This document shows positions 15,439-23,354 of a DNA stretch of 62,605 nucleotides, piece after piece. Every line of letters begins with the position of its first letter. Position 1 is the stretch's first letter. The translations under genes and the position numbers were made by a program. The DNA comes from an uncultured Acetatifactor sp. (GTDB lineage: Bacteria; Bacillota; Clostridia; Lachnospirales; Lachnospiraceae): contig CAJUGL010000013.1 in the NCBI GenBank assembly GCA_910586515.1, positions 1 through 62,605 of the forward strand. Reading direction: 5' to 3'. The notes below the pieces were generated by a model, which had not been told where the DNA came from, ran no database searches, and was given only the letters and a program-made list of their open reading frames with translations.

Positions 15439-18316
15439 TGAGTTTAAGGAGAAATTGATCCATATCGTAACCAGCAGGCTCACTGTTTTTACCCTGTTGT
15501 TCTGTTTTCTGGCCGGTATATTGATTTATCGGTGCTTTGATCTGCAGATCGTCCATGGAGAGCAGTATCTGGAGGAGTTTGTCCTTAAAATAGAAAAAAC
15601 CAGAGACTTATCCAGCACCAGGGGTAATATTTACGACAGAAACGGAAAAGTTCTGGCCTACAATGAGCTGGCTTATTCCGTGAAGATTGAAGATGTGTTT
15701 GAAGGAGGAAGGTCCAGAAATGCAAATCTGAACGATACCGTATACAGATTGATTCAGATGATCGAAAAAAACGGCGATAAATGTATTACCGATTTTAAGA
15801 TTTTCCTCAATGAAGACAACGAGTTTGCCTTCTCGGTGGAAGGCACTTCCCTGCTCCGCTTTCTGGCAGACGTATACGGTCACAGAGAAATAGGTGATCT
15901 TAAGGACGAACAGCGGTCAGCCACCGCCGGGGAAGTGATGGATTATCTCAGCGGAACCTCCCGGTTCGCCATCGGAGAATACGAAGTGCCGGAAGACAGC
16001 AAGAGCGCTTTTCTGCCGGGAGAGGGTTACACGAAGGAGGATTGGCTGAAGCTGGTTACAATCCGTTACGCCATGAATCTTACATCCTTCCGCAAATATA
16101 TCGGAACCACAGTGGCCACAAATGTCAATGAGAAGACCGTGGCGGTGATCATGGAGAATTCCCAGTCACTTCCCGGTGTCTCCGTGGTGGACGATACCGT
16201 GCGCAGGTATGTGGACAGCAAATACTTCGCCCATGTGCTGGGATATACAGGCAAGATTTCCTCCGATGAACTGGTCGACCTGAATGCGCAGATGGAAGAG
16301 GCCGGGGCCGGAAGCGATGTCTACAATATTAACGATGTGGTGGGAAAAAGCGGCATCGAGTCCTATTTCGAAACTACACTGCAGGGAGAGAAGGGGTACG
16401 AAAAAGTCATCGTTGACAACATGGGAAAGGTCATCTCCATTGAGGAGCGCAAGGAGGCGAAGGCGGGTCAGGATGTGTACCTGAATATTGATATGGAACT
16501 CACGGAGGCAGTGTACAATATTCTGGAACAGAAGCTGGCAGGAATTGTGTCCCAGAATATTATCAGCGCAAAGGAGTACATTCCCGGAGAGAATGCAGAC
16601 AGCGCAGACATCAAGATTCCCATATACGATGTCTATTTCGCCATGTTTGACAATTCCACAATCGACTTAAAGCATATGTCCGGGCCGGACGCCGGGGAGA
16701 CGGAGAAGACCGTATATGAGGCGCACCTTGCTTATAAGCAGAATGTTTACGAAAGGTTATATGCCGAGCTGACAGAAGTGCGGACTCCTTACAACAAGCT
16801 GTCGAAAGAATATCAGGTCTATCAGAGTAATATTGTGAGTCTGCTCCGAAGAAACGGCGCAATCATTGCAGATGCCGTTGATGCGGAGGACGCGGTTCAG
16901 GTTGCCTGGGCTACAGAGGAGACCATCAGCCTGAGCGAATATCTGAAGCACTGCATTTCTCAGAACTGGATAGATGTGAGTCGGCTGGAACTTGACGACA
17001 AATATTCCGATTCTACGGAAATTTATAATAAACTTCTTGAGTACATTGTCTCCATGATTGAAAAAAATACGGAATTTCAAAAACGTTTTTACAAATATAT
17101 GTTATTGGGAGACGTGATAAACGGCAGACAGGTCTGTCAGATCTTATGTGAGCAGGGGGTGATTGAGATTCCGGAAGAAGAGCGGAACGCCGTATTTAAC
17201 GGTACCATATCTGCGGAAAAGTTTATGAGAAACCGAATTGACAATCTGGATATCACACCGGCTCAGCTGGCTTTGGATCCCTGCAACGCATCCGCCGTAA
17301 TCGCGGACGTGAATAGCGGGCAGGTATTGGCAATCGTTTCCTATCCGGGTTATGACAACAATTTGATGGCAAATTCCATCGACGCGGAGTATTATGCGAA
17401 GCTGAACGCCGATAAATCCAATCCTCAGTACAATTATGCGACTCAGTATTCGGCGGCCCCGGGTTCTACCTTTAAAATGCTGGTGGCCACGGCCGGTTTG
17501 CTGGAAGGCGTGATCAGTCTTAACAGTGTGACAAACTGTACGGGTACTTTCAGGGAAATTCCTTCCGTGCCCAGGTGCTGGAGAACCTACGGACACGGCA
17601 ATGAAACGCTGACTACGGCGATCCGGGATTCCTGCAATTACTATTTTTACAATGTAGGTTATCAGCTTTCCATGGGTTCCGGCACATACAACGAAACGGA
17701 AGGGCTGGATACTCTGGAAAAATATGCGGATATATTCGGCCTCACGGAAAAGTCCGGAATCGAGATTTCGGAGGCAGCGCCCAATGTATCCACGGAGGAT
17801 CCGGTGCGTTCTTCCATCGGTCAGGGCAGCAACAGCTATACCCTGGCGGCGTTGGCCAGATATGTGGCGACTGTGGCAAACCGCGGAACGTGCTATAATT
17901 TGACCTTGCTGAACAAAGTTACTGATTCGGACGGAAACGTCTTGCAGGAATTCCAACCGGATATACGAAATACCATTGATATGCCTGCGGAGTATTGGCA
18001 GGCGATTCAGTTGGGCATGCGTCAGGTGGTTCAGAATAAGCAATACTTTGACAATCTGGCAGTGAACGCAGCCGGAAAGACAGGAACGGCGGAAGAGCGG
18101 AAGACACGTCCCTCCCACGCATTGTTTACCTGCTATGCTCCCTTTGAGGAGCCGGAACTTGCCATAGCGGTGAGAATTCCCTTCGGGTATTCATCGGATC
18201 ACGCTGCGAAGGCTGCCAGAGACATTATCAAGTATTATTACGGTCTGGCCGAGGAGGAGGAGCTGATCACCGGTACCGCCGATACGCCTGACGCCGGAAT
18301 TTCCAACGAATTATAG
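15431..18316 (+). CDS. mrdA: Penicillin-binding protein 2 (elongasome transpeptidase), unusually long
   Basis: Class B PBP that crosslinks peptidoglycan during elongation. It has a TM anchor (about residues 16-36), a pedestal domain beginning STRGNIYDRNG, and the transpeptidase with SxxK PGSTFK (S679), SxN SCN (S734) and KTG (K883). At 961 residues it is about 250 longer than usual: after the GYEKVIVDNMGKVIS segment and LNIDMELTEAVYNILEQKL, about 200-230 extra, mostly helical residues (around 385-605) precede CNASAVIADVNSGQVLAIVSYPGYD. The TTG start at 15431 overlaps the end of mreD and follows AGGAGA; no better in-frame start is close. Confidence 0.94.
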   Translation: MFDEFKEKLIHIVTSRLTVFTLLFCFLAGILIYRCFDLQIVHGEQYLEEFVLKIEKTRDLSSTRGNIYDRNGKVLAYNELAYSVKIEDVFEGGRSRNANLNDTVYRLIQMIEKNGDKCITDFKIFLNEDNEFAFSVEGTSLLRFLADVYGHREIGDLKDEQRSATAGEVMDYLSGTSRFAIGEYEVPEDSKSAFLPGEGYTKEDWLKLVTIRYAMNLTSFRKYIGTTVATNVNEKTVAVIMENSQSLPGVSVVDDTVRRYVDSKYFAHVLGYTGKISSDELVDLNAQMEEAGAGSDVYNINDVVGKSGIESYFETTLQGEKGYEKVIVDNMGKVISIEERKEAKAGQDVYLNIDMELTEAVYNILEQKLAGIVSQNIISAKEYIPGENADSADIKIPIYDVYFAMFDNSTIDLKHMSGPDAGETEKTVYEAHLAYKQNVYERLYAELTEVRTPYNKLSKEYQVYQSNIVSLLRRNGAIIADAVDAEDAVQVAWATEETISLSEYLKHCISQNWIDVSRLELDDKYSDSTEIYNKLLEYIVSMIEKNTEFQKRFYKYMLLGDVINGRQVCQILCEQGVIEIPEEERNAVFNGTISAEKFMRNRIDNLDITPAQLALDPCNASAVIADVNSGQVLAIVSYPGYDNNLMANSIDAEYYAKLNADKSNPQYNYATQYSAAPGSTFKMLVATAGLLEGVISLNSVTNCTGTFREIPSVPRCWRTYGHGNETLTTAIRDSCNYYFYNVGYQLSMGSGTYNETEGLDTLEKYADIFGLTEKSGIEISEAAPNVSTEDPVRSSIGQGSNSYTLAALARYVATVANRGTCYNLTLLNKVTDSDGNVLQEFQPDIRNTIDMPAEYWQAIQLGMRQVVQNKQYFDNLAVNAAGKTGTAEERKTRPSHALFTCYAPFEEPELAIAVRIPFGYSSDHAAKAARDIIKYYYGLAEEEELITGTADTPDAGISNEL

Positions 18317-18330
18317 GCAGGGAGGTTGGT

Positions 18331-19002
18331 ATGAAAGAAGCGGTTGTCATTAAAAGTTTTCCCAACGGCATTGCCCTTTACCTGAATGCGGATCTGTCTT
18401 TCGAAAAAGTTCTGGAAGAAGTCGGCTTTAAATTTGCCGATGCAAGGAACTTTTTCGGCGCTGCCACCATGGCCCTGTCTATAGAGGGACGCCCTGTGAC
18501 AGATGTGGAAGAACTCAGGATCCTGGAGACGATCCGGGAAAACAGCAATTTAAATATTGCCTGTATAGTGGAGCGGGACGATGCAGTAAATAAAAATTAT
18601 GTAAAAGCGCTGGCACATGTCCAGAAAAAAACAGAAGAGGGAGCAGAGGGACAGTTTTTCAGAGGAGACTTGAAAAACAGGGAGACTCTGGAAACCGAGA
18701 GCAGTATAATCATTTTGGGCGATGTCTATCCCGGCAGTACCGTAATCAGCGCCAGAAGCATTATTATCCTGGGCGGGCTGTACGGTAAAGCTCACGCAGG
18801 CGGGAACGGACGGGACGGCGCCTTCGTGGCAGCATTTGAAATGGAGCCGGAAAGAATCAAAATCGGCGACTTCAAATATTTATCAGGTACAAAACAGTCA
18901 AAATGGGGATTTAAACCTAAGGTACGGCCGAAAATTGCATACATAAAAAACGACAGAATCATTTTTGAAGCGCTTACCAAAGATTTACTGAGCACTTTTT
19001 GA
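18331..19002 (+). CDS. minC: Septum-site determining protein MinC
   Basis: MinC blocks FtsZ ring formation away from midcell. The N-terminal domain (MKEAVVIKSFPNGIALYL) is followed by the C-terminal beta-helix with SSIIILGDVYPGSTVISARSIIILGGLYGKAHAGGNG, the classic RSGQ-like repeat face that binds MinD. At 223 residues it is normal. AGGGAGG lies about 6 nt before the ATG. minD and minE follow in order. Confidence 0.95.
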   Translation: MKEAVVIKSFPNGIALYLNADLSFEKVLEEVGFKFADARNFFGAATMALSIEGRPVTDVEELRILETIRENSNLNIACIVERDDAVNKNYVKALAHVQKKTEEGAEGQFFRGDLKNRETLETESSIIILGDVYPGSTVISARSIIILGGLYGKAHAGGNGRDGAFVAAFEMEPERIKIGDFKYLSGTKQSKWGFKPKVRPKIAYIKNDRIIFEALTKDLLSTF

Positions 19003-19061
19003 GGCTTTAAGAGGTAAAGTGCCAGAGGACGACAAAGTATCAGGAATTGGAGGAAAGGAAA

Positions 19062-19883
19062 ATGGAAAAACAATTTTCCCAGGAGCGCAAGGGCTCCGAA
19101 GTCATTGTCGTCACTTCAGGTAAGGGCGGCGTGGGCAAGACCACCACGACCGCAAATGTGGGAACAGGTCTGGCTAAGCAGGGGAAAAAGGTATGTCTCA
19201 TTGATACGGACATCGGTCTGCGCAACCTTGACGTAGTCATGGGACTGGAAAATCGGATTGTCTATAATCTGGTGGATGTGATAGAGGGAAACTGCCGGAT
19301 AAAGCAGGCTCTGATCCGCGATAAGCGCCATCCGGGACTTTATCTGATGCCCTCCGCGCAGACGAGAGACAAATCGGCAGTCTCCCCCGGACAGATGGTG
19401 AAAGTGATTGACCATCTCCGGGAACAATTTGACTACATTATTCTGGACTGCCCGGCCGGCATAGAACAGGGATTTCAAAATGCCATTGCCGGCGCCGACA
19501 GGGCGTTGGTAGTGACTACGCCGGAGGTCTCGGCCATTCGGGATGCAGACCGCATCATTGGTTTGCTGGAGGCCAACGGGTTCAAGCAGATGGATCTGAT
19601 CATTAACCGACTCCGCATGGACATGGTGAAGCGGGGCGATATGATGTCCGCGCAGGATGTTGTGGATATTCTGGCAATCCCTCTGATCGGCGTGATTCCG
19701 GACGACGAAAGCGTGGTTATCGCCACCAATCAGGGAGAACCTGTGGTGGGCGGCGCTTCTCCGGCCGGACAGGCTTATGCGAATGTAGTGCAGAGGGTGG
19801 AAGGAAAGGAGGTGCCTTATCTGAACTTTGACAGGGGTATTTCCTTCTGGACAAGGGTAACGGGAATTTTTCATAAGGCATAG
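19062..19883 (+). CDS. minD: Septum-site determining ATPase MinD
   Basis: A membrane-associated ParA-type ATPase. The deviant Walker A is SGKGGVGKTTTTANVG (first Lys present) near residues 18-33, followed by LIDTDIGLRNLDVVMGLENRIVYNLVDV, the Walker B YIILDCPAGIEQG, and a C-terminal amphipathic helix (FWTRVTGIFHK) for membrane targeting. ATG 19062 is chosen over TTG 19047 because GGAGGAAAGG sits directly upstream of it. At 273 residues it is of normal length. Confidence 0.97.
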   Translation: MEKQFSQERKGSEVIVVTSGKGGVGKTTTTANVGTGLAKQGKKVCLIDTDIGLRNLDVVMGLENRIVYNLVDVIEGNCRIKQALIRDKRHPGLYLMPSAQTRDKSAVSPGQMVKVIDHLREQFDYIILDCPAGIEQGFQNAIAGADRALVVTTPEVSAIRDADRIIGLLEANGFKQMDLIINRLRMDMVKRGDMMSAQDVVDILAIPLIGVIPDDESVVIATNQGEPVVGGASPAGQAYANVVQRVEGKEVPYLNFDRGISFWTRVTGIFHKA

Positions 19884-19894
19884 GAGGGTGGAAA

Positions 19895-20173
19895 ATGAGA
19901 CGTTTTTTTCGCAGAAAGAGCTCCTGCCAGATAGCAAAGGACAGGCTGAAGATCCTGTTGATTTCGGACAGGGTAAACTGTTCCCCGGAGATTATGGAGC
20001 TGATTAAGACGGACATAGCGAAGGTCTTATCCAAATACATGAAGATAGATTCCGAAAATATGGAAATTCAGATAAACACAAAGGGAAACAAGTCCGGACG
20101 AGGCGGCAAGATGCCTTCCCTGTATGCAAATATCCCCATTGTGGACGTTTCGGCGCAGGACTTAGCCAAATAA
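19895..20173 (+). CDS. minE: Cell division topological specificity factor MinE
   Basis: MinE stimulates MinD ATPase to drive oscillation. The 92-residue protein shows the N-terminal MinD-binding segment (KDRLKILLISDR with the membrane-facing basic MRRFFRRK before it) and the dimerisation domain (MELIKTDIAKVLSKYMKID...MEIQINT). AGGAGG precedes ATG 19895 and minD ends 11 nt upstream. Confidence 0.95.
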   Translation: MRRFFRRKSSCQIAKDRLKILLISDRVNCSPEIMELIKTDIAKVLSKYMKIDSENMEIQINTKGNKSGRGGKMPSLYANIPIVDVSAQDLAK

Positions 20174-20246
20174 GGGGAAAATAACGGGGGATTCAGGCAG
20201 TATGCAGTCAGGATCGGACAGGGAGCTGAATAGGAACCGATAGATT

Positions 20247-21383
20247 ATGCTGAAAAAATACAGAGTACGGGATTATGATTTTAAACTGGTGCTGATGCTG
20301 CTTGCCCTCTCGGCAATCGGCGTCATCGCAATCGGAAGCGCGGAAGAATCGCTTCTGACAAAACAGCTGGCCGGAGTGGCCGCCGGTATTGTCATCATGC
20401 TGATTATTTCTTTTTTTGACTATACCTTGCTGCTGAGACTTTACTGGCTGATTTATGTGGGCAATCTGGTATTGCTTGCGGCGGTTTGGCTGTTCGGAGA
20501 GGAGAAAAAAGGGGCTACCAGATGGCTGGAAATAGGCGGTCTGGTGTTTCAACCTTCAGAAACTGCAAAAATTGCCTTGATTTTATTCTTTGCACAGTTT
20601 ATTATGAAACATAGGAAGAAATTGAATACGGTGACAATTATTGCCAGCTGTGTGGCAATGTATGCTCTTCCCTGGTTTATGGTTTGGGAACAGCCTGATC
20701 TGTCAACCAGCATGGTGCTGCTGGTCATGTTCTGTATCATTATGTTTGCGGGAGGGATCAGCCTGAAGCTGGTTTTTGCGGTATTGGCAGTCGCCATACC
20801 GGCGGTGGCCCTGGTAGTTTCCCTCGCTCTGCAGCCGGATAACGATATCCTTACCGATAACCAGAAAAATCGTGTGCTGGCATTTGTCAATCCCCAGGAG
20901 TATTCGACTACCTTTGCCTACCAGCAGCTGAATTCGCTGACGGCCATAGCCTCCGGGCAGCTGGAGGGCAAGGGCTATCGCAATAATGAAATTACTTCGG
21001 TTAAAAACGGTAATTTTCTTTCAGAGGCAGAGACGGATTTCATCTTTTCGGTAATCGGAGAGGAGTTTGGATTCAAGGGAAGCGTTGCGGTAATCGTACT
21101 GTTGTTCGGGGTATCACTGGAATGCATCAGTGTTGCGAGGAAGGCGAAAGATACTGCCGGCACCATTATTGCTGCCAGCATGGGGGGACTGGTTGCCTTT
21201 CAGAGCTTTTTTAATATCGGTGTAGCCACCTTTATTCTTCCCACAACGGGACTTACGCTTCCTTTCGTCAGTTATGGGCTGACATCATTGCTTAGCCTGT
21301 TTATCGGAATGGGGTTTGTACTAAACGTAAGACTTCAGGCTAGAAAACAAAACAATAGAGAATACGTGGAGGTACTCTTATGA
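20247..21383 (+). CDS. rodA: RodA, elongasome SEDS glycosyltransferase
   Basis: A 378-residue polytopic SEDS protein with about ten membrane segments that polymerises glycan strands with PBP2. Family landmarks are GATRWLEIGGLVFQPSETAKIALILF, the catalytic-site region WEQPDLSTSMVLL, and the C-terminal TFILPTTGLTLPFVSYGLTSLL. The ribosome site is weak (AGGA about 13 nt upstream). It overlaps mgsA by 4 nt. Confidence 0.95.
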   Translation: MLKKYRVRDYDFKLVLMLLALSAIGVIAIGSAEESLLTKQLAGVAAGIVIMLIISFFDYTLLLRLYWLIYVGNLVLLAAVWLFGEEKKGATRWLEIGGLVFQPSETAKIALILFFAQFIMKHRKKLNTVTIIASCVAMYALPWFMVWEQPDLSTSMVLLVMFCIIMFAGGISLKLVFAVLAVAIPAVALVVSLALQPDNDILTDNQKNRVLAFVNPQEYSTTFAYQQLNSLTAIASGQLEGKGYRNNEITSVKNGNFLSEAETDFIFSVIGEEFGFKGSVAVIVLLFGVSLECISVARKAKDTAGTIIAASMGGLVAFQSFFNIGVATFILPTTGLTLPFVSYGLTSLLSLFIGMGFVLNVRLQARKQNNREYVEVLL

Positions 21384-21775
21384 ACATTGCGCTAATAGCA
21401 CATGATGCAAAAAAAAAGCTGATGCAGAATTTTTGTATTGCTTACAGGGGGATTTTGAGCAAAAACGACTTATACGCAACGGGTACAACAGGACGCCTCA
21501 TTGAAGAGGTGACAAACCTGAATATCCGGAAATGTCTGGCGGGGCATCTGGGCGGGGAGCAGCAAATCGGAGCCCAGATTGAAAATAATGAGATCGATCT
21601 GGTTATCTTTCTGCGCGATCCCCTGAACCCCAAGAAGCATGAACCGGATGTAAACAATGTGATACGCCTCTGTGATACGCATAATATTCCTCTGGCGACC
21701 AACCTGGCAAGCGCGGAACTGTTGATTAAGGCTCTGGACAGAGGAGATTTGGAGTGGCGTGAAATGTATAAATAA
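21380..21775 (+). CDS. mgsA: Methylglyoxal synthase
   Basis: MgsA converts dihydroxyacetone phosphate to methylglyoxal, a glycolytic overflow route. The 131-residue protein carries the phosphate-binding ATGTTG, the GGEQQIGAQI segment and the catalytic Asp in the FLRDPLNPKKHEPDV loop. Its ATG overlaps the rodA stop (ATGA), and the end overlaps the following carboxypeptidase gene by 17 nt; placement behind rodA is common in Lachnospiraceae. Confidence 0.96.
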   Translation: MNIALIAHDAKKKLMQNFCIAYRGILSKNDLYATGTTGRLIEEVTNLNIRKCLAGHLGGEQQIGAQIENNEIDLVIFLRDPLNPKKHEPDVNNVIRLCDTHNIPLATNLASAELLIKALDRGDLEWREMYK

Positions 21776-22748
21776 AAAACCGGTTGCGGCAGTTGTCTGC
21801 GCATTTCTGCTTTTGCTGGGATGCTGCACAGGCTGCGGCAGTTTGGCCTATGACATGGCTTACAGGGTTGATTATGATGTCAGCAGTTTCAACGTAGTTT
21901 CCAGACAGGATTCCCGTACAGCTGTTCCATTTGCCTCGTCCGTGTGCGTGGTGTCCGGGGATTTGGCAGGTGAAGAAGCGCCGGATATGACCCAGGTGGA
22001 GGCGGCAGGATTGTTCAATGTAGACAGCAGGGAAGTGCTGTATGCAAAAAATGTTCACGAGCGCCTGCACCCTGCCAGCCTGACCAAGGTAATGACGGCT
22101 CTTGTGGCGCTGGAAAACGGTCAGCTCAACCAGACGCTGACAGCTTCGGAGGCGGTCAACATCACCGAATCCGGCGCCGTGCTGTGCGGTTTAAAAAAAG
22201 GAGACACCATGACCCTGGATCAAGCGCTGCGCATTTTATTGGTCTATTCGGCCAATGACGTGGCAATGCTGATCGCGGAAAATATAGGCGGCAGTGTGGA
22301 GAACTTTGTGGAAATGATGAACAGAAAGGCCAATGCATTGGGGGCAACCAACACAAAGTTTATGAATCCTCACGGACTGACAGATTCCGAACATTATACA
22401 ACGGTCTACGATCTGTACCTGATTTTCAATGCAGCCGTCCGATATGAGACATTTAATGAAATCATACATATGTCGGGTTACCAGACCGTATTTTACGATA
22501 AGGACGGAAAGGAAAAGGCGTTCAATAAACCGACAACAAATTTATTTATCAGGGGAGATTACCAGGCTCCGGCCAATGTGACCGTAATCGGCGGAAAGAC
22601 AGGAACTACCAGCGCCGCCGGCAATTGTCTGATGCTTTTTTCCAGAGATGAGAACGGTTCTCCCTATATCTCCGTCATTCTGCGGGCAGAAGGACCGGAT
22701 GTAGTCTATGGCCGCATGATAGATTTACTTGACGAGATTCATAAATAG
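21759..22748 (+). CDS. D-alanyl-D-alanine carboxypeptidase (DacF-like), probable lipoprotein
   Basis: A low-molecular-weight PBP that trims stem peptides. The signal region ends in a lipobox-like LLLGC (residues 17-21), so it is probably lipid anchored. The active-site triad is intact: SLTK in HPASLTKVM, YSAND (SxN) and GGKTGTT (KTG). It starts at GTG 21759, preceded by GGAG, inside the end of mgsA. At 329 residues it lacks most of the C-terminal PBP5-type domain. A promoter for the next gene follows immediately. Confidence 0.9.
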   Translation: MKCINKKPVAAVVCAFLLLLGCCTGCGSLAYDMAYRVDYDVSSFNVVSRQDSRTAVPFASSVCVVSGDLAGEEAPDMTQVEAAGLFNVDSREVLYAKNVHERLHPASLTKVMTALVALENGQLNQTLTASEAVNITESGAVLCGLKKGDTMTLDQALRILLVYSANDVAMLIAENIGGSVENFVEMMNRKANALGATNTKFMNPHGLTDSEHYTTVYDLYLIFNAAVRYETFNEIIHMSGYQTVFYDKDGKEKAFNKPTTNLFIRGDYQAPANVTVIGGKTGTTSAAGNCLMLFSRDENGSPYISVILRAEGPDVVYGRMIDLLDEIHK

Positions 22749-22751
22749 AGG

Positions 22752-22780
22752 TTGTTTTTTGCTGGCATTTACCTTATAAT
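22752..22780 (+). promoter_or_regulatory. Promoter of the small P-loop protein gene
   Basis: TTGTTT (22752-22757) and TATAAT (22775-22780) with an exact 17-nt spacer, 45 nt before ATG 22825. Confidence 0.65.
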
Positions 22781-22824
22781 AAGCGTAAGGGCAACACAAA
22801 ATTAATACTACAGGAGGGTTTCCA

Positions 22825-23244
22825 ATGGTTCAATTAATTGTAGGCAATAAGGGTAAGGGTAAGACAAGGCAGCTGTTGGACAGGGTAAATAGCCAGATCA
22901 AGGAGATATCGGGGAATATCGTATTTCTTGACAAAAACACGAAGCATATGTATGAGCTGAACAACAAGGTTCGTCTCATTGACGTATCCCAGTGCATGAT
23001 CGAAAACAGCAGTGAATTTACAGGCTTTGTGAGCGGTATTATTTCACAGGATCATGATTTGCAGCAGATGTATTTTGACAATTTCTTGAAGATTGCCTGT
23101 CTGGAAGGACAGGATATCACTGCAATAGTAGAAAAATTGGATAAACTCAGCAAAAACTCCGATGTGGATTTTGTCTTAAGTGTTTCCATGGACGAGTCCG
23201 AACTCCCCGTGGCCCTTAAGGATAAGGTAATCGTTTCCCTGTAA
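22825..23244 (+). CDS. Small P-loop protein (often labelled PilT-like)
   Basis: A 139-residue cytosolic protein with an N-terminal Walker A GNKGKGKT (7-14) and a following strand IVFLDKN, but no classical Walker B; a C-terminal strand reads VDFVLSVSMDE. Related Lachnospiraceae proteins are labelled twitching-motility PilT, but this is far too short to be a PilT motor and no pilus genes are near. AGGAGGG precedes the ATG. It has its own promoter and a terminator-like hairpin after it, so it is probably a single-gene unit. Confidence 0.8.
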   Translation: MVQLIVGNKGKGKTRQLLDRVNSQIKEISGNIVFLDKNTKHMYELNNKVRLIDVSQCMIENSSEFTGFVSGIISQDHDLQQMYFDNFLKIACLEGQDITAIVEKLDKLSKNSDVDFVLSVSMDESELPVALKDKVIVSL

Positions 23245-23276
23245 ACGATACGGAGTATAGATGTCTTACAATATAG

Positions 23277-23294
23277 GTTACTGTAAACAGTAAC
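23277..23294. repeat. Short palindrome GTTACTG-TAAA-CAGTAAC
   Basis: A perfect 7-bp inverted repeat in the gap before the HlyD-like gene. Related GTTACTGTTCA-type palindromes occur at several other gene ends in the window (32709, 35680, 37681, 38370). Confidence 0.5.
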
Positions 23295-23307
23295 GGCGGA
23301 TTACACA

Positions 23308-23340
23308 TGAAAGCCTCGGAAGAATCTACCGGGGCTTTTG
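23308..23340 (+). terminator. Terminator-like hairpin overlapping the 5' end of the HlyD-like frame
   Basis: AAAGCCTCGG and CCGGGGCTTT form a 10-bp stem (one G-T pair) with a 9-nt loop, ending in TTTTG. It fits termination of the P-loop gene ending at 23244. Its place right after ATG 23307 argues against that codon as the start of the next gene. Confidence 0.55.
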
Positions 23341-23354
23341 TATGGAGGCATGGA

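Noticed and set aside
17144..18118. A 324-residue frame opposite mrdA
   Set aside because: It lies antisense to the transpeptidase core with its SCN and KTG motifs; no protein pattern of its own.
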